Origin: UBA1422 sp041859095
Lineage (GTDB): Bacteria > Bacillota > Clostridia > Peptostreptococcales > Anaerovoracaceae
Length of the DNA stretch: 64,000 bases
Assembly (NCBI GenBank): GCA_041859095.1
Contig: JBHEKY010000028.1
Coordinates: forward strand, 124,001 to 188,000
Direction: 5' to 3'
Part shown: positions 1 through 10,048 of the stretch, in pieces
How the letters are laid out: every line of letters starts with the position of its first letter
Numbering within the stretch: position 1 is the first letter of the stretch
The notes under the pieces: generated by a model
Told to the model about the DNA's origin: nothing
Databases searched by the model: none
What the model saw: the letters and a program-made list of their open reading frames with translations, nothing else
Translations under genes and position numbers: made by a program

Positions 1-1503
1 TTCGTCACAAAATACAACGCGAAGGTGGCGTCTGGTTTCACCTATCATCTTAGAAAAGCTATCTTTCAAAAGATTAACACCCTGACCTTTCACGAGTATG
101 GACAGTACGGAGCCGGAAGCCTATTAACCCGGTCAACTGAAGATATACTCATTCTACAAGAAGCATCAGGCGGGTTGGTCTATGCCTTGGTTACCGTTCC
201 AATTCTTTTCATCGGTGGCTCAGTACTTGCGTTTAAAAGCGATTGGCTCTTGGCATTGGTATTGATAATCCTGGTGCCATTGGTCCTTTTTATTGTTTGG
301 ATCGCCACGAGAAATATGGGGAACCTATGGCTGAATTCTGATAAATTCATTGATATTCAAAATAAAGTGGTCAATGAACGGCTCAGTGGAATTCGGGTCA
401 TCCGTGCTTTTGATAAAGAAGAACATGAGCAAAATCGAGTTGCATGTGCCACGAAGGAAATGGCGAAGAACATTATTAAGGCAAACATCCTGGCCGGATT
501 AATCAACCCGTTGTCCATGTTCTTTCTGAACCTGTCCATCGTGGTGATGCTTTATATCAGCGCTCTTCGAATTCAAACAGAACCGCTCCTAAATGCGGGA
601 GCTGTCATTGCCACCATCCAATATGTGGCCTTGATTATGAATGGATTATTGATTTTGTCCTGGACCTTTGCCTGGTTACCCCACTTGAAGGTTTGCGCCG
701 TCCGTGTGGCGGAAATTCTCAACTTGAAGGGAGCACCGGTCGACCAACCAAGCGGCGAAATTCTAACCGGTCAGTTGGAAATCCGGAATTTAACTTTTTT
801 TCATGAAGGTTCAGAGCATCCAACTTTGAATGATCTTTCCCTGAATGTGAATGAAGGAGAAGTGGTGGCGATTATCGGTGGAACCGGTAGCGGAAAATCC
901 AGCCTGACAAAATTGATTATGGGGTTTTATCAAGCAACCTCCGGAAGCATTACCCTGGGAGGACGGCTGTATGGGGATATTAAAATGGAAACGGTTCGCG
1001 ACAACATCTCCATCACATTGCAGCGGAATACAATTTTCCATGGATCGATTGAAGATAACATCCGATTCGGAAATCCGGATGCAACTTTTGAGAAGATGGA
1101 AGAAGTCACGAAGGTGGCTGAAATCAATAAATTCATCCATTCTCACAAGGAAGAATATAAATACGTGCTGGCACAGGCGGGTGCAAACATCAGTGGCGGG
1201 CAGAAACAGCGTCTTTGCATCGCACGTGCGCTAATCAAACCAGCATCCGTCTATTTGTTCGATGACAGTTTTTCTTCGGTAGATTATCTGACCGAAAGTA
1301 AACTCCGAAAAAAGCTGAATAAATATTTGGCAGGGAAAACCCAGATTATTGTCACTCAGCGGGCGGCTACCGCCATGCGATGTGACAAGATTTATGTGCT
1401 GGACAGGGGTGAACTGGTAGGTAGTGGAGACCACAAAGAGCTGCTGGCAAGTTGTACCATCTACAGGGAAATCTATGATTCCCAGTTGGGAGGTACCCTA
1501 TGA
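1..1503 (+). CDS. ABC exporter half-transporter, degenerate-site subunit (5' partial)
   Basis: Membrane-ATPase fusion of the multidrug/lipid exporter family. The frame is open to the first base, so the gene starts left of the window and at least one membrane helix is missing; the GTG at 25 is internal. The visible part has an ABC membrane domain, then a nucleotide-binding domain with Walker A GGTGSGKSS, signature ISGGQKQRL and Walker B YLFDDSFSSVD. The residue after the Walker B Asp is Asp, not the catalytic Glu, as in the non-catalytic partner of heterodimeric exporters such as TM287/288 or LmrCD. It overlaps the next gene by 4 bases (ATGA), so the two should form one heterodimer. Substrate unknown. 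Confidence 0.93.
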   Translation, partial: FVTKYNAKVASGFTYHLRKAIFQKINTLTFHEYGQYGAGSLLTRSTEDILILQEASGGLVYALVTVPILFIGGSVLAFKSDWLLALVLIILVPLVLFIVWIATRNMGNLWLNSDKFIDIQNKVVNERLSGIRVIRAFDKEEHEQNRVACATKEMAKNIIKANILAGLINPLSMFFLNLSIVVMLYISALRIQTEPLLNAGAVIATIQYVALIMNGLLILSWTFAWLPHLKVCAVRVAEILNLKGAPVDQPSGEILTGQLEIRNLTFFHEGSEHPTLNDLSLNVNEGEVVAIIGGTGSGKSSLTKLIMGFYQATSGSITLGGRLYGDIKMETVRDNISITLQRNTIFHGSIEDNIRFGNPDATFEKMEEVTKVAEINKFIHSHKEEYKYVLAQAGANISGGQKQRLCIARALIKPASVYLFDDSFSSVDYLTESKLRKKLNKYLAGKTQIIVTQRAATAMRCDKIYVLDRGELVGSGDHKELLASCTIYREIYDSQLGGTL

Positions 1504-3272
1504 GAAAAGGCAAGGAAGTTCGGACTGGAATGAAAACATTGGCTCGATTAATTCGTGAAGCGAAACCCATTTGGAAATGGTTGGCCATCAGTGGGGTTTG
1601 TTCCTTGTTTTCTGTGGTTCTGATGCTCATCGGCCCTGAACTTCTGGGACGACTCACCGATTCGGTTTACGGTTATTGGGCGAATGAAACCCCTATTGAC
1701 ATGGGATGGTTCATAAAAATGAGCGTCATCCTTGCAGCAATCTACCTGATTGTCTGCATTTGGGACCTGGTATCTATGCTTATCATGAATAATGTAGTGT
1801 CAAATTATTATACCTGTGGTATGCGAATCAAAATAAGCGAGAAGGTCAAGCGACTGCCGGTTAAATATGTGGACGATACGCCCAACGGGGAAGTAATTTC
1901 GTTGATGACCAAAGATGTCTCTGTATTGGGTATCAGCATTCATAATTTTTTCAACATCGCAATTACAGGGTTTATCAAGCTTGTCGGGATTGCGGCAATC
2001 ATCTTTTGGATACACCCAATGATGGCATCCATTGTTATTGTTCTGGTACCGTTGTCCTTGATTATGGCAGCCAAGATTGCCGGAAATAGCGAAAAGTACT
2101 TCACCAAATACAGCGACACCAACGGCAAAATATATGCGTTTCACGAAGAAAACTTTACTGGGTTTGAAACCATAAAGGCGTTTAACATGGAAGAACGTCA
2201 GAAGCAGGAACAGGATGCCCTTTGCGAAGAGGCCCGGCAACAAGCGGAAAAGGGATACTATCTGGCAGGCGTGGTACAGCCAATTGTGGGGTTGACCAAC
2301 AATATTTCGTATATTGCCATCTGCCTTCTGGGTGGAATCTTTGCAATCAGAGGAACCATCAGTGTCGGTGAAGTCGTGGCGTTTATTCTATACGCCAAAA
2401 TGTTTGCAGGCCCGTTGGAAAGCATTGCCAATGGTCTTTCGATGATGCAAAACACCTTTGCCTCCGCAGCCAGGGTTTTTGCGATGCTGGATTTGCCCGA
2501 AATTGAAGAAACGGAAGCCAGCCCTGAAATTTTTGAGGAAGGAAACATTCAGTTTGAACATGTAAGTTTTTCTTACAAAAAAGACAAACCATTGATTACC
2601 GATTTGAATATCGATGTGAAATCTGGTCAGAAAGTGGCCATCGTAGGCCCAACCGGCGGTGGAAAAACAACCATTATTAATTTATTAATGCGTTTCTATG
2701 ATATTGATGAAGGCAAAATACTCATCGACGGGGTGGATATTCATACTATGAACCGGGCTGAGCTACGTTCCAAGTTTAGCATGGTGCTTCAGGACACTTG
2801 GCTGTTTTCCGGATCCATCTATGAAAACATTGCATATGGAAAGGAAAATGCCACCAAAGAAGAGGTATTTGAAGCGGCCAGGCAAGCGAAAATTGACTTT
2901 TTCATCGAATCGCTACCCCAGGGTTATGATACGTTAATCAACGAGGACTCTACCAATATCAGCAGTGGGCAAAAACAACTCTTGACGATTGCCCGGGCAT
3001 ATCTGGCCAATCGAAAGGTTTTAATTTTAGATGAAGCCACTAGCAGTGTAGATACTAGGACAGAACTGTTAATTCAACACACCATGGACCAATTGATGCA
3101 AAACCGAACCAGCTTTGTCATCGCCCATCGCCTTTCCACGATTGTCAACGCAGACATCATTTTAGTCGTTCACGATGGACAGATTGTTGAACAGGGAAAA
3201 CACAAAGAATTGTTGGCAAAAAACGGTTTTTATGCCGAAATCTATAACAGCCAGTATGATTTGTTAAAATAG
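1500..3272 (+). CDS. ABC exporter half-transporter, catalytic-site subunit
   Basis: 590-residue partner of the preceding gene, translationally coupled to it. An N-terminal six-helix membrane domain (about residues 20-320) is followed by an ATPase domain with Walker A GPTGGGKTT, signature ISSGQKQLL and Walker B LILDEATSSVD, which keeps the catalytic Glu. The signature Ser-Ser in place of Ser-Gly fits the family pattern where one signature sequence of the heterodimer is non-canonical. It acts in the cytoplasmic membrane as an ATP-driven exporter of unknown substrate. The stop TAG abuts the stop of the convergent aminotransferase gene with no bases between. Confidence 0.94.
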   Translation: MRKGKEVRTGMKTLARLIREAKPIWKWLAISGVCSLFSVVLMLIGPELLGRLTDSVYGYWANETPIDMGWFIKMSVILAAIYLIVCIWDLVSMLIMNNVVSNYYTCGMRIKISEKVKRLPVKYVDDTPNGEVISLMTKDVSVLGISIHNFFNIAITGFIKLVGIAAIIFWIHPMMASIVIVLVPLSLIMAAKIAGNSEKYFTKYSDTNGKIYAFHEENFTGFETIKAFNMEERQKQEQDALCEEARQQAEKGYYLAGVVQPIVGLTNNISYIAICLLGGIFAIRGTISVGEVVAFILYAKMFAGPLESIANGLSMMQNTFASAARVFAMLDLPEIEETEASPEIFEEGNIQFEHVSFSYKKDKPLITDLNIDVKSGQKVAIVGPTGGGKTTIINLLMRFYDIDEGKILIDGVDIHTMNRAELRSKFSMVLQDTWLFSGSIYENIAYGKENATKEEVFEAARQAKIDFFIESLPQGYDTLINEDSTNISSGQKQLLTIARAYLANRKVLILDEATSSVDTRTELLIQHTMDQLMQNRTSFVIAHRLSTIVNADIILVVHDGQIVEQGKHKELLAKNGFYAEIYNSQYDLLK

Positions 3273-4466
3273 CTAGCGGTTCTTGTATGCAGCTAGCCCC
3301 ATTTCCAGCGCTTTCATGGCCCGAGTGATTTCATCGGGTTCGCTGGCACAAAACGAGAATCTGGCCTTTGCCTTGCCACTTTTTTTGTTGGCATAAAATC
3401 CCGACCCTGGGGCAAAGGAAACCGTTTCACCCTGATAGTTGAAGTTGGTCAACATCCATGCGGCAAAATCGTCGGCATCCGCCACTGGCAACTCCACCAA
3501 CACATAAAAAGCACCGGAAGGACGAACACAAATGACTCCTTCCATTTTTTCGAGTAAATCACAAATCCGGTCACGCCGAATCCGATAGGAAGCCACCACA
3601 TCTGACATGTATTCTCCTACATTATTCAGCATTTCTGATGTGGCGAACTGCTCAATGGTGGAAACCGATAGTCTGGCCTGACATAGTTTCAGAGCCTGGG
3701 CTGTAAAGTCTTTGTTGGTGGAACCAATAATGCCAATTCGTGCGCCACAAGCGCTATAGTGTTTGGAGACGCTGTCCACTAGCACAACGCGATCCTCCAA
3801 GTCTTTCATATTCAAAAACGATTTATAATAAACGGGGTCATAAATGAAATTACGGTAGACTTCATCGGCAATGACAAACAAATCGTTTTCGAGAGCCAAT
3901 GCTGCGATGTCGTTCATCTCTCTTTCGCTTAGAATAGTTCCGGTGGGATTGCTGGGGTTGGAAAGTAGGATAGCACGTGTGCGGGGTGTCACCAGTTTTT
4001 GGAGCGCTTCTTTGGAGGGGAATCGATAGTCGTTTTCGATGGTTAAATTGATGGGTACCAGAACGGCATCCACCATACGGATAAAACTCTCGTAATTGGA
4101 GTAAAACGGCTCAGCAACCAGAACTTCATCACCGACGTCGCACAGGGTTGAGAGAGCGAATACCAGGGCCTCACTGCCCCCCTGTGTGATTAGAAGGTCC
4201 TCTGCACTCAGTATGATCCCTATATTTCGGTAGAATTCCTCAAAGGCCTGCCGAAGATCGGAGGTTCCCATGGAATTCGTATACCGGACGATGTGATCGC
4301 TATAGCTTTGGATTCCATCCAAAAATCGGTCCGGTGTTTTGATGTTAGGCTGGCCGATATGCATTTCGTGTACTTTGACACCACGGGCGACTGCGTCTTC
4401 TATATATGGCACCAGTTTCCGAACCGGTGAATAATCCATTTCGTTGATACGTTTTGAAAATTTCAT
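3273..4466 (-). CDS. Pyridoxal-phosphate aminotransferase, class I/II
   Basis: 397-residue fold-type I aminotransferase resembling aspartate/aromatic aminotransferases. The substrate-loop NPSNPTG (about residues 170-176), the Asp of VIADEVY near 201 and the Schiff-base Lys in DSVSKHYSACGARIG (Lys235) are present, as is the C-terminal carboxylate-binding Arg in ARFSFCAS. It is cytoplasmic and transfers amino groups between an amino acid and 2-oxoglutarate or a similar acceptor; the exact amino acid cannot be read from sequence. The start ATG is preceded by AGGAG, with its own promoter. It diverges from the TetR gene. Confidence 0.9.
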   Translation of the reverse strand: MKFSKRINEMDYSPVRKLVPYIEDAVARGVKVHEMHIGQPNIKTPDRFLDGIQSYSDHIVRYTNSMGTSDLRQAFEEFYRNIGIILSAEDLLITQGGSEALVFALSTLCDVGDEVLVAEPFYSNYESFIRMVDAVLVPINLTIENDYRFPSKEALQKLVTPRTRAILLSNPSNPTGTILSEREMNDIAALALENDLFVIADEVYRNFIYDPVYYKSFLNMKDLEDRVVLVDSVSKHYSACGARIGIIGSTNKDFTAQALKLCQARLSVSTIEQFATSEMLNNVGEYMSDVVASYRIRRDRICDLLEKMEGVICVRPSGAFYVLVELPVADADDFAAWMLTNFNYQGETVSFAPGSGFYANKKSGKAKARFSFCASEPDEITRAMKALEMGLAAYKNR

Positions 4467-4528
4467 ATTGCACTCCTCTTGATCGCAAAAAGACGGGATT
4501 TAGGTATTTGTAGACAAACCATTGAGTT

Positions 4529-4557
4529 ATTATATGTGTTTACCCACAAAAATTCAA
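4529..4557 (-). promoter_or_regulatory. Promoter of the aminotransferase gene
   Basis: On the minus strand, -35 TTGAAT (4557-4552) and -10 TATAAT (4534-4529) are separated by 17 bases, about 60 bases before the aminotransferase start. Confidence 0.6.
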
Positions 4558-4648
4558 GAACTGATTGTTATGTATACTATATTATTATAAATACATAAGA
4601 CACCATGTGGAGCTATGGAACTGGAAAGGGTAGGTCCAGAAGAAAAGG

Positions 4649-4677
4649 TTGACAATAAACGAATGGTCATTTATTAT
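4649..4677 (+). promoter_or_regulatory. TetR gene promoter with a candidate operator
   Basis: -35 TTGACA (4649-4654), a 17-base spacer and -10 TATTAT (4672-4677) give a near-consensus sigma-A promoter 20 bases before the regulator gene. The spacer contains AATGGTCATT (4662-4671), a palindrome with AATG/CATT arms, well placed for an autorepressing TetR dimer to block polymerase. Confidence 0.7.
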
Positions 4678-4697
4678 AGAAACATTGAGGTGAACGA

Positions 4698-5267
4698 ATG
4701 CGCAAGAAAGACGACGAAAAAGCAAGAGGCATCAAAGAGGCAGTGGTGAAATTAATCCTTCAAGAGGGCTTCCATGGTGCTTCCATATCAAAGATTGCCA
4801 AGATGGCGGGTGTTTCACCAGCGACCGTCTATATTTATTTTGAAAACAAAGAAAAAATGCTACAGGAGATTTATCGCGAATACTCGGATGAAATCTTTGC
4901 ATATATGTTGGATGGGGCAAGCAATGGCATGGACGGACACCAATTAATCGAATTCTTACTAAGAGGCCATTACAACTTTATTCTGAACCATAAAGAAATC
5001 TTTAACTATGTGGAGCAGTTTTCGAATTGCCCGGCCTTAGCCGGCGGATGCTCCCACAAAAAAGGCTTCGCCAAAATCAATAATCTTCTAGATGAGATGA
5101 AAAAAAATCGGATTATCAAAGATTATAGTAATGAAATTTTAGCAGCCATGATGTTCTCACCCATCAAAGCCATCGTCGCTGACACAAAAAAAAGCGCTGC
5201 TGAGCGTGAAGAACAATTACAAGAGATGATTAAAATCATCCAGGAAGCAGTTCTGTTTCCGCGATAA
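4698..5267 (+). CDS. TetR/AcrR-family transcriptional regulator
   Basis: 189-residue regulator with an N-terminal helix-turn-helix (about residues 10-55, GFHGASISKIAKMAGVSPATVYIYFENKEKM) typical of TetR repressors and a variable C-terminal ligand domain. The RBS GAGGTG lies 7 bases before the ATG. It precedes the two ABC exporter genes on the same strand, so it most likely represses its own transcript and that exporter. The ligand is unknown, presumably a toxic exporter substrate. Confidence 0.92.
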   Translation: MRKKDDEKARGIKEAVVKLILQEGFHGASISKIAKMAGVSPATVYIYFENKEKMLQEIYREYSDEIFAYMLDGASNGMDGHQLIEFLLRGHYNFILNHKEIFNYVEQFSNCPALAGGCSHKKGFAKINNLLDEMKKNRIIKDYSNEILAAMMFSPIKAIVADTKKSAAEREEQLQEMIKIIQEAVLFPR

Positions 5268-5317
5268 CTAGGAAACCAATATTGTAAACATATTACATAG
5301 AAAACAGAGGTACGATC

Positions 5318-7549
5318 TTGATAAAACTGAAGAAATATTTAAAACCTTTTATGTGGGCCATTTTGCTGGCCATCCTCTTATTGTTTGCGCAGGCGATTTG
5401 TGAATTGAATCTGCCCAACTATATGTCCCGAATTGTCAATGTGGGCATCCAGCAAAGCGGCGTGGAACATGCTACCCCGAATCAGCTTTCCGTCGATGGA
5501 TATTCTTTGATGAATGTGTTGATGGATGAAGAGGGACAAGCGCTTTTGGCTGTCAACTACTCCAAAGGGGATGAGATAGTAAACGACAAAGACATATACA
5601 ATCTGAAGGATAATGTGTCAGACACAACGCTGGCGGAACTTGACAAGCAATTTGGTCTGGCAACATGGACGATGATTAATGTCTTATCGGAGATGAACAA
5701 TGCTTCCGGTGGAAGCGGCGAAAATAACAGCGCAATGTCAACCGAAGGCATAGGGAAAGCTGAGCTGGAAGGAATCTATCAAATGATTCCGGTTCTAGAA
5801 AAGTTGCCTGCATCGGTATTGGATGATGCACGCCAAAAGGCCTCCAAAATGGATGATTCGTTCCTGAGCCAATCCGGCGTGACCATGACCACCGCCTTCT
5901 ATGATGAGCTTGGCGTGGATATGGGAAAGGTTCAAACAGATTATATCATCGAAGTAGGGCTTTGGATGCTGGTTATTGCACTGGCCAGCGGACTTGCTGT
6001 CATTATTGTGACCCTGCTATCTGCAAGGATAGCTGCAGGGGTTGCCAGAAACTTGAGAAACGATATATTCACAAAAGTTGAAAGTTTTTCTCATGTGGAG
6101 TTCGACAAGTTCTCTTCCGCATCATTGATAACCAGAACTACCAATGATGTATTACAGATTCAAACACTTTTGGCCATTGGAATTCGGATGCTGATTTATT
6201 CTCCGATTCTAGCCATCGGCGGCATTTTCATGGCCTTACAAAAGTCCGTTTCCATGGGCTGGGTTATCGTGGTGGCATGTCTGGCAGTGATTGGTCTGAT
6301 TGCAGTGGTCTTGGTCATTGCGGTGCCAAGGTTTAAGATGCTACAAAAATTGATTGACAGAATCAACCTGGTTACCCGTGAAGGCCTTAATGGATTGTTG
6401 GTCATCCGGGCATTCCGGACGGAGCAACATGAAACAGAACGATTTGATGTGGCAAATAAAAATCTGGCAGATACTTATCTATTTGTAAATCGAGTTATGT
6501 CCATTATGATGCCCGTCATGATGCTGATTATGAATGGTATTTCCGTGCTAATCATTTGGGTAGGCGCACATCAGGTGGCCAATGCCACCATGCAGGTCGG
6601 CGATATGATGGCATTTATGCAATATGCCATGATGATTATTTTTTCCTTCCTGATGATTTCTATGATGTTTGTTTTTATTCCCAGGGCTGCCGTGGCTGCG
6701 GAACGTATTGCCGAAGTTCTGGAAACAGAACCAGCAATTGTGGACCCGGTCAACCCGGAGCACATCGCCACGGGAAGAAGGGGACAGGTTGAATTTCGTG
6801 ATGTAAGCTTTTCCTATGATGAAGCAGAAGAACCTGCCATCGAACATATCTCGTTTGTGGCAAGCCCCGGCGAAACGACCGCCTTTATTGGGGCTACCGG
6901 TGCAGGCAAATCAACCTTGCTGAATCTGATCCCCCGCTTCTATGACGTCACCAAAGGAGAAGTCCTGGTGGATGGAGTGAATGTCAAAAAAATGAGCATG
7001 AAGGAATTACGCAGTCACATTGGATATGTGCCGCAGCAAAGTGTCCTAATGGGAGGAACCATAGACTCCAATATTCGGTATGGAAACCCAGAGTTGGATG
7101 GCAAGGAAATGATACAACTGGCAGAAATCGCGCAGGCCATGGAATTTATCCGTTCCTCGGAAAATGGCTTCAATGCGGACATCTCTCAGGGCGGCGGCAA
7201 TATCTCCGGCGGACAGAAACAACGGCTTTCCATTGCGCGAGCCCTGGCAGTAAAACCGGATATTTATCTGTTTGATGATAGCTTTTCTGCCCTGGACTTT
7301 AAAACAGATGCGTCTCTACGAAAGGCATTGAACGCCTATATCAAAGGAGCTACCGTTTTAATTGTGGCCCAACGGGTCAACACCATCATGGATGCAGACC
7401 AAATATATGTTCTGGATGATGGTAAGATAATCGGACATGGAACACATAAAGAACTATTGGTCAGCTGTCCGGAATACTATGAAATTGCATCTTCCCAACT
7501 GTCAGTGGAAGAATTGAAAGAAGGAGGTGGACAAGATGGCAGAGAATAA
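5318..7549 (+). CDS. ABC exporter half-transporter with extracellular insert, degenerate-site subunit
   Basis: 743-residue membrane-ATPase protein. It starts at TTG 5318, the only start with a proper RBS (AGAGG, 7 bases upstream). After the first helix (about residues 8-30) there is a loop of roughly 170 hydrophilic residues before the next helix near 215, longer than in most half-transporters and predicted to be extracellular. The ATPase domain has Walker A GATGAGKST, signature ISGGQKQRL and Walker B IYLFDDSFSALD, with Asp in place of the catalytic Glu. It is the non-catalytic half of the heterodimer with the next gene, which it overlaps by 14 bases. Confidence 0.93.
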   Translation: MIKLKKYLKPFMWAILLAILLLFAQAICELNLPNYMSRIVNVGIQQSGVEHATPNQLSVDGYSLMNVLMDEEGQALLAVNYSKGDEIVNDKDIYNLKDNVSDTTLAELDKQFGLATWTMINVLSEMNNASGGSGENNSAMSTEGIGKAELEGIYQMIPVLEKLPASVLDDARQKASKMDDSFLSQSGVTMTTAFYDELGVDMGKVQTDYIIEVGLWMLVIALASGLAVIIVTLLSARIAAGVARNLRNDIFTKVESFSHVEFDKFSSASLITRTTNDVLQIQTLLAIGIRMLIYSPILAIGGIFMALQKSVSMGWVIVVACLAVIGLIAVVLVIAVPRFKMLQKLIDRINLVTREGLNGLLVIRAFRTEQHETERFDVANKNLADTYLFVNRVMSIMMPVMMLIMNGISVLIIWVGAHQVANATMQVGDMMAFMQYAMMIIFSFLMISMMFVFIPRAAVAAERIAEVLETEPAIVDPVNPEHIATGRRGQVEFRDVSFSYDEAEEPAIEHISFVASPGETTAFIGATGAGKSTLLNLIPRFYDVTKGEVLVDGVNVKKMSMKELRSHIGYVPQQSVLMGGTIDSNIRYGNPELDGKEMIQLAEIAQAMEFIRSSENGFNADISQGGGNISGGQKQRLSIARALAVKPDIYLFDDSFSALDFKTDASLRKALNAYIKGATVLIVAQRVNTIMDADQIYVLDDGKIIGHGTHKELLVSCPEYYEIASSQLSVEELKEGGGQDGRE

Positions 7550-9431
7550 TACAAGCACAAAACGTCCACAAAGAGGCGGAATGGGCGGGCCGGGGAGTGG
7601 ACCCATGGGCGCATTTGGCGGAAAAAAAGAAAAGCCGAAAGATTTTAAGGGAACCCTGAAGAAGCTGGTAGTCTATTTGGGAAAACACAAAATAGGAATT
7701 GTGGTTGTTATGGTGTTTGCTGTATGTTCTACGGTGTTTGCCATTTTGGGTCCCAAAATTTTGGGAAACGCCACGACCAAACTCTTTGAAGGAATCATGG
7801 GGGAACTGACGGGCTCCGGCACAGGGGTGGATTTTAGCGGCATCGCCAGTATCCTACTATTACTCATGGGATTATATGGTCTGAGTGCATTATTCTCATT
7901 TATCCAAAGCTGGATGATTACTGGGATTGCCAATCAAGTCACGTATAAAATCAGGAACGAAATCCAGGCAAAAATACATAGACTGCCCTTGTCATACTTT
8001 GACAAGGTTTCCACCGGCGACGTACTCTCAAGAATGACAACCGATGTAGATGTCATCAGCCAGACTCTGAACCAGAGTGTCTCACAGGTCATCATTTCCT
8101 TTACGACATTGGTAGGCATTTTGATTATGATGTTGACCATCAGCTGGCAAATGACCTTGGTAGCCCTTCTGACACTACCGGTTTCCTTTGGTTTCATTGC
8201 CATGATCATTAAGGCATCCCAAAAGCACTTTTCGAAGCAACAAGAGTTTCTGGGGAAAGTCAGTGGGCAGGTAGAAGAAAACTATGGGGCACATGTGGTT
8301 GTACGTGCATTCAATGGAGAAGAACGTGCGCTTGTCGAGTTTAAGCATGACAACGATATCCTCTATACTTCTGCATGGAAGGCTAACTTCCTTTCGGGAA
8401 TGATGATGCCGATTATGAATTTTATCGGCAACATCGGATATGTGGCAATCTGTATCCTTGGCGGCTATTTTGCAGCGCAGGGTACTATTAATGTCGGAGA
8501 TATCCAGGCATTCGTTCAATATACAAGACAGTTTACCCAACCGATTGCCCAGGTGTCACAGAGCGCGACCATTATACAACAAACCGTGGCTGCGGCAGAG
8601 CGTGTATTTGAATTCCTGGAAGAAAAAGAAGAGCTTCGGGATGAACCAAACGCATTGATACTTTGCGACAAAGCAGAGGCCCCGGGAGAAAACTGTGTGG
8701 CCCTGACCGGTGCAGTGGAATTCAAGAATGTTCATTTCGGATACAGTGAAGAAAAAACCATCATCAACGATTTCAGCGCTCGGGTGGAACCGGGGCAGAA
8801 GGTGGCTATTGTCGGGCCGACAGGTGCCGGAAAAACCACCATTGTCAAACTGCTGATGCGCTTTTACGACATCTCTCAGGGACAGATTTTGCTGGATGAG
8901 CATGATATACGTTCCTTCAAGAGGGAGGAACTACGGTCTACGTTCGGCATGGTGCTGCAGGATACCTGGCTGACCAATGCTTCCATTGAAGACAATATCC
9001 GATATGGACGTCTGGATGCAGACAAAGATGCGGTTAGAAATGCCGCGAAAGCCGCACAGGTGGATCACTTTGTGTGCACGCTGCCAAAGGGTTATCACAT
9101 GGTTATCAACGAAGAATCCAATAACATATCCCAGGGGCAGAAACAGCTACTGACCATTGCCCGTGCAATTCTGGCGGACCCCAAGATATTAATTCTGGAC
9201 GAAGCGACCAGTTCCGTTGACACAAGAACAGAAGTACTGATCCAGAAGGCTATGGATAACCTGATGCAAGGCAGAACCAGCTTCATCATCGCCCATCGTC
9301 TTTCCACCATAAGAAACGCGGACCTGATTCTAGTCATGGATCAGGGAGACATTGTGGAAATGGGAAATCATGAAGAACTAATGAAAAAGGCCGGCTTTTA
9401 TGCCAACCTTTACAACGCTCAATTCAGTTAA
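7536..9431 (+). CDS. ABC exporter half-transporter, catalytic-site subunit
   Basis: 631-residue partner of the preceding gene. I start it at ATG 7536, 8 bases after AAGGAGG (7521-7527); the in-frame GTG at 7527 is part of that ribosome site. The N-terminus is Gly/Pro-rich (about residues 10-35), followed by six helices and an ATPase domain with Walker A GPTGAGKTT, signature ISQGQKQLL and Walker B LILDEATSSVD. The Gln in the signature and the intact catalytic Glu match the TM288 type of heterodimer subunit. It is presumably regulated by the TetR protein at 4698 and perhaps by the one downstream. Confidence 0.94.
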   Translation: MAENNTSTKRPQRGGMGGPGSGPMGAFGGKKEKPKDFKGTLKKLVVYLGKHKIGIVVVMVFAVCSTVFAILGPKILGNATTKLFEGIMGELTGSGTGVDFSGIASILLLLMGLYGLSALFSFIQSWMITGIANQVTYKIRNEIQAKIHRLPLSYFDKVSTGDVLSRMTTDVDVISQTLNQSVSQVIISFTTLVGILIMMLTISWQMTLVALLTLPVSFGFIAMIIKASQKHFSKQQEFLGKVSGQVEENYGAHVVVRAFNGEERALVEFKHDNDILYTSAWKANFLSGMMMPIMNFIGNIGYVAICILGGYFAAQGTINVGDIQAFVQYTRQFTQPIAQVSQSATIIQQTVAAAERVFEFLEEKEELRDEPNALILCDKAEAPGENCVALTGAVEFKNVHFGYSEEKTIINDFSARVEPGQKVAIVGPTGAGKTTIVKLLMRFYDISQGQILLDEHDIRSFKREELRSTFGMVLQDTWLTNASIEDNIRYGRLDADKDAVRNAAKAAQVDHFVCTLPKGYHMVINEESNNISQGQKQLLTIARAILADPKILILDEATSSVDTRTEVLIQKAMDNLMQGRTSFIIAHRLSTIRNADLILVMDQGDIVEMGNHEELMKKAGFYANLYNAQFS

Positions 9432-9435
9432 ACGG

Positions 9436-10020
9436 TTAGGAATCCAGGAAAGAGGCACCTTTCATAATCATTTGATTCGCTAACTGTGCCATCTCTTCCA
9501 CGGACTCTTGAAACTTGTTTTTCATCCAGTATTCTAAAAGGCCGATACACCCGTAGGCGATGAATGTATAAAATAGTTCAAGCTGATGGGTGGAGGCCTT
9601 TTTGTATAACTGCCCATATTGGACCATGGTGGTTTCTTTGGCGGTGTCCAGCAGATTCATGACAAATTGTCTGTCAGAATGGGGGCCGAGGAAAACAGCA
9701 CACATATCGGCATTACGCTTGAGGAAACTAAAAATAGTCAACATAAAGATTGGAACCTTATCTTCGGAGTGGTTGTCTGTCAGGGCTACCTGGGATAGGG
9801 TCGTCTGAAATTCCGCATAAATCTCCAACTCCAATTTCTGTTGGAGGTCATAGATGTCAGAATAGTGGGCATAAAAAGTGGAACGGTTGATTTCAGCACG
9901 GACACATAACTCTGCAACCGTGATGCTTTGAAGTGGCTTTTCAGACATGATCTGCGCAAAGGTCTGCCTCAGACGTTTTTTTGTGTTCCTGACCCGCAGG
10001 TCGTTTTTTTCACTGGTCAT
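9436..10020 (-). CDS. TetR/AcrR-family transcriptional regulator
   Basis: 194-residue regulator beginning MTSEKNDLRVRNTKKRL. The ATG at 10020 has GAGGTG just upstream; a longer frame reaching 10152 has no RBS and would cross the promoter. The N-terminal helix-turn-helix (SITVAELCVRAEINRSTFYAHYSDIYDL) is of the Firmicute TetR group that often has a C-terminal TetR_C_7-like domain. It converges on the exporter operon with a 4-base gap and diverges from the DsrE-like gene, so either or both could be targets. Confidence 0.88.
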   Translation of the reverse strand: MTSEKNDLRVRNTKKRLRQTFAQIMSEKPLQSITVAELCVRAEINRSTFYAHYSDIYDLQQKLELEIYAEFQTTLSQVALTDNHSEDKVPIFMLTIFSFLKRNADMCAVFLGPHSDRQFVMNLLDTAKETTMVQYGQLYKKASTHQLELFYTFIAYGCIGLLEYWMKNKFQESVEEMAQLANQMIMKGASFLDS

Positions 10021-10048
10021 TACGACACCTCTATCATATAATAAGGCT

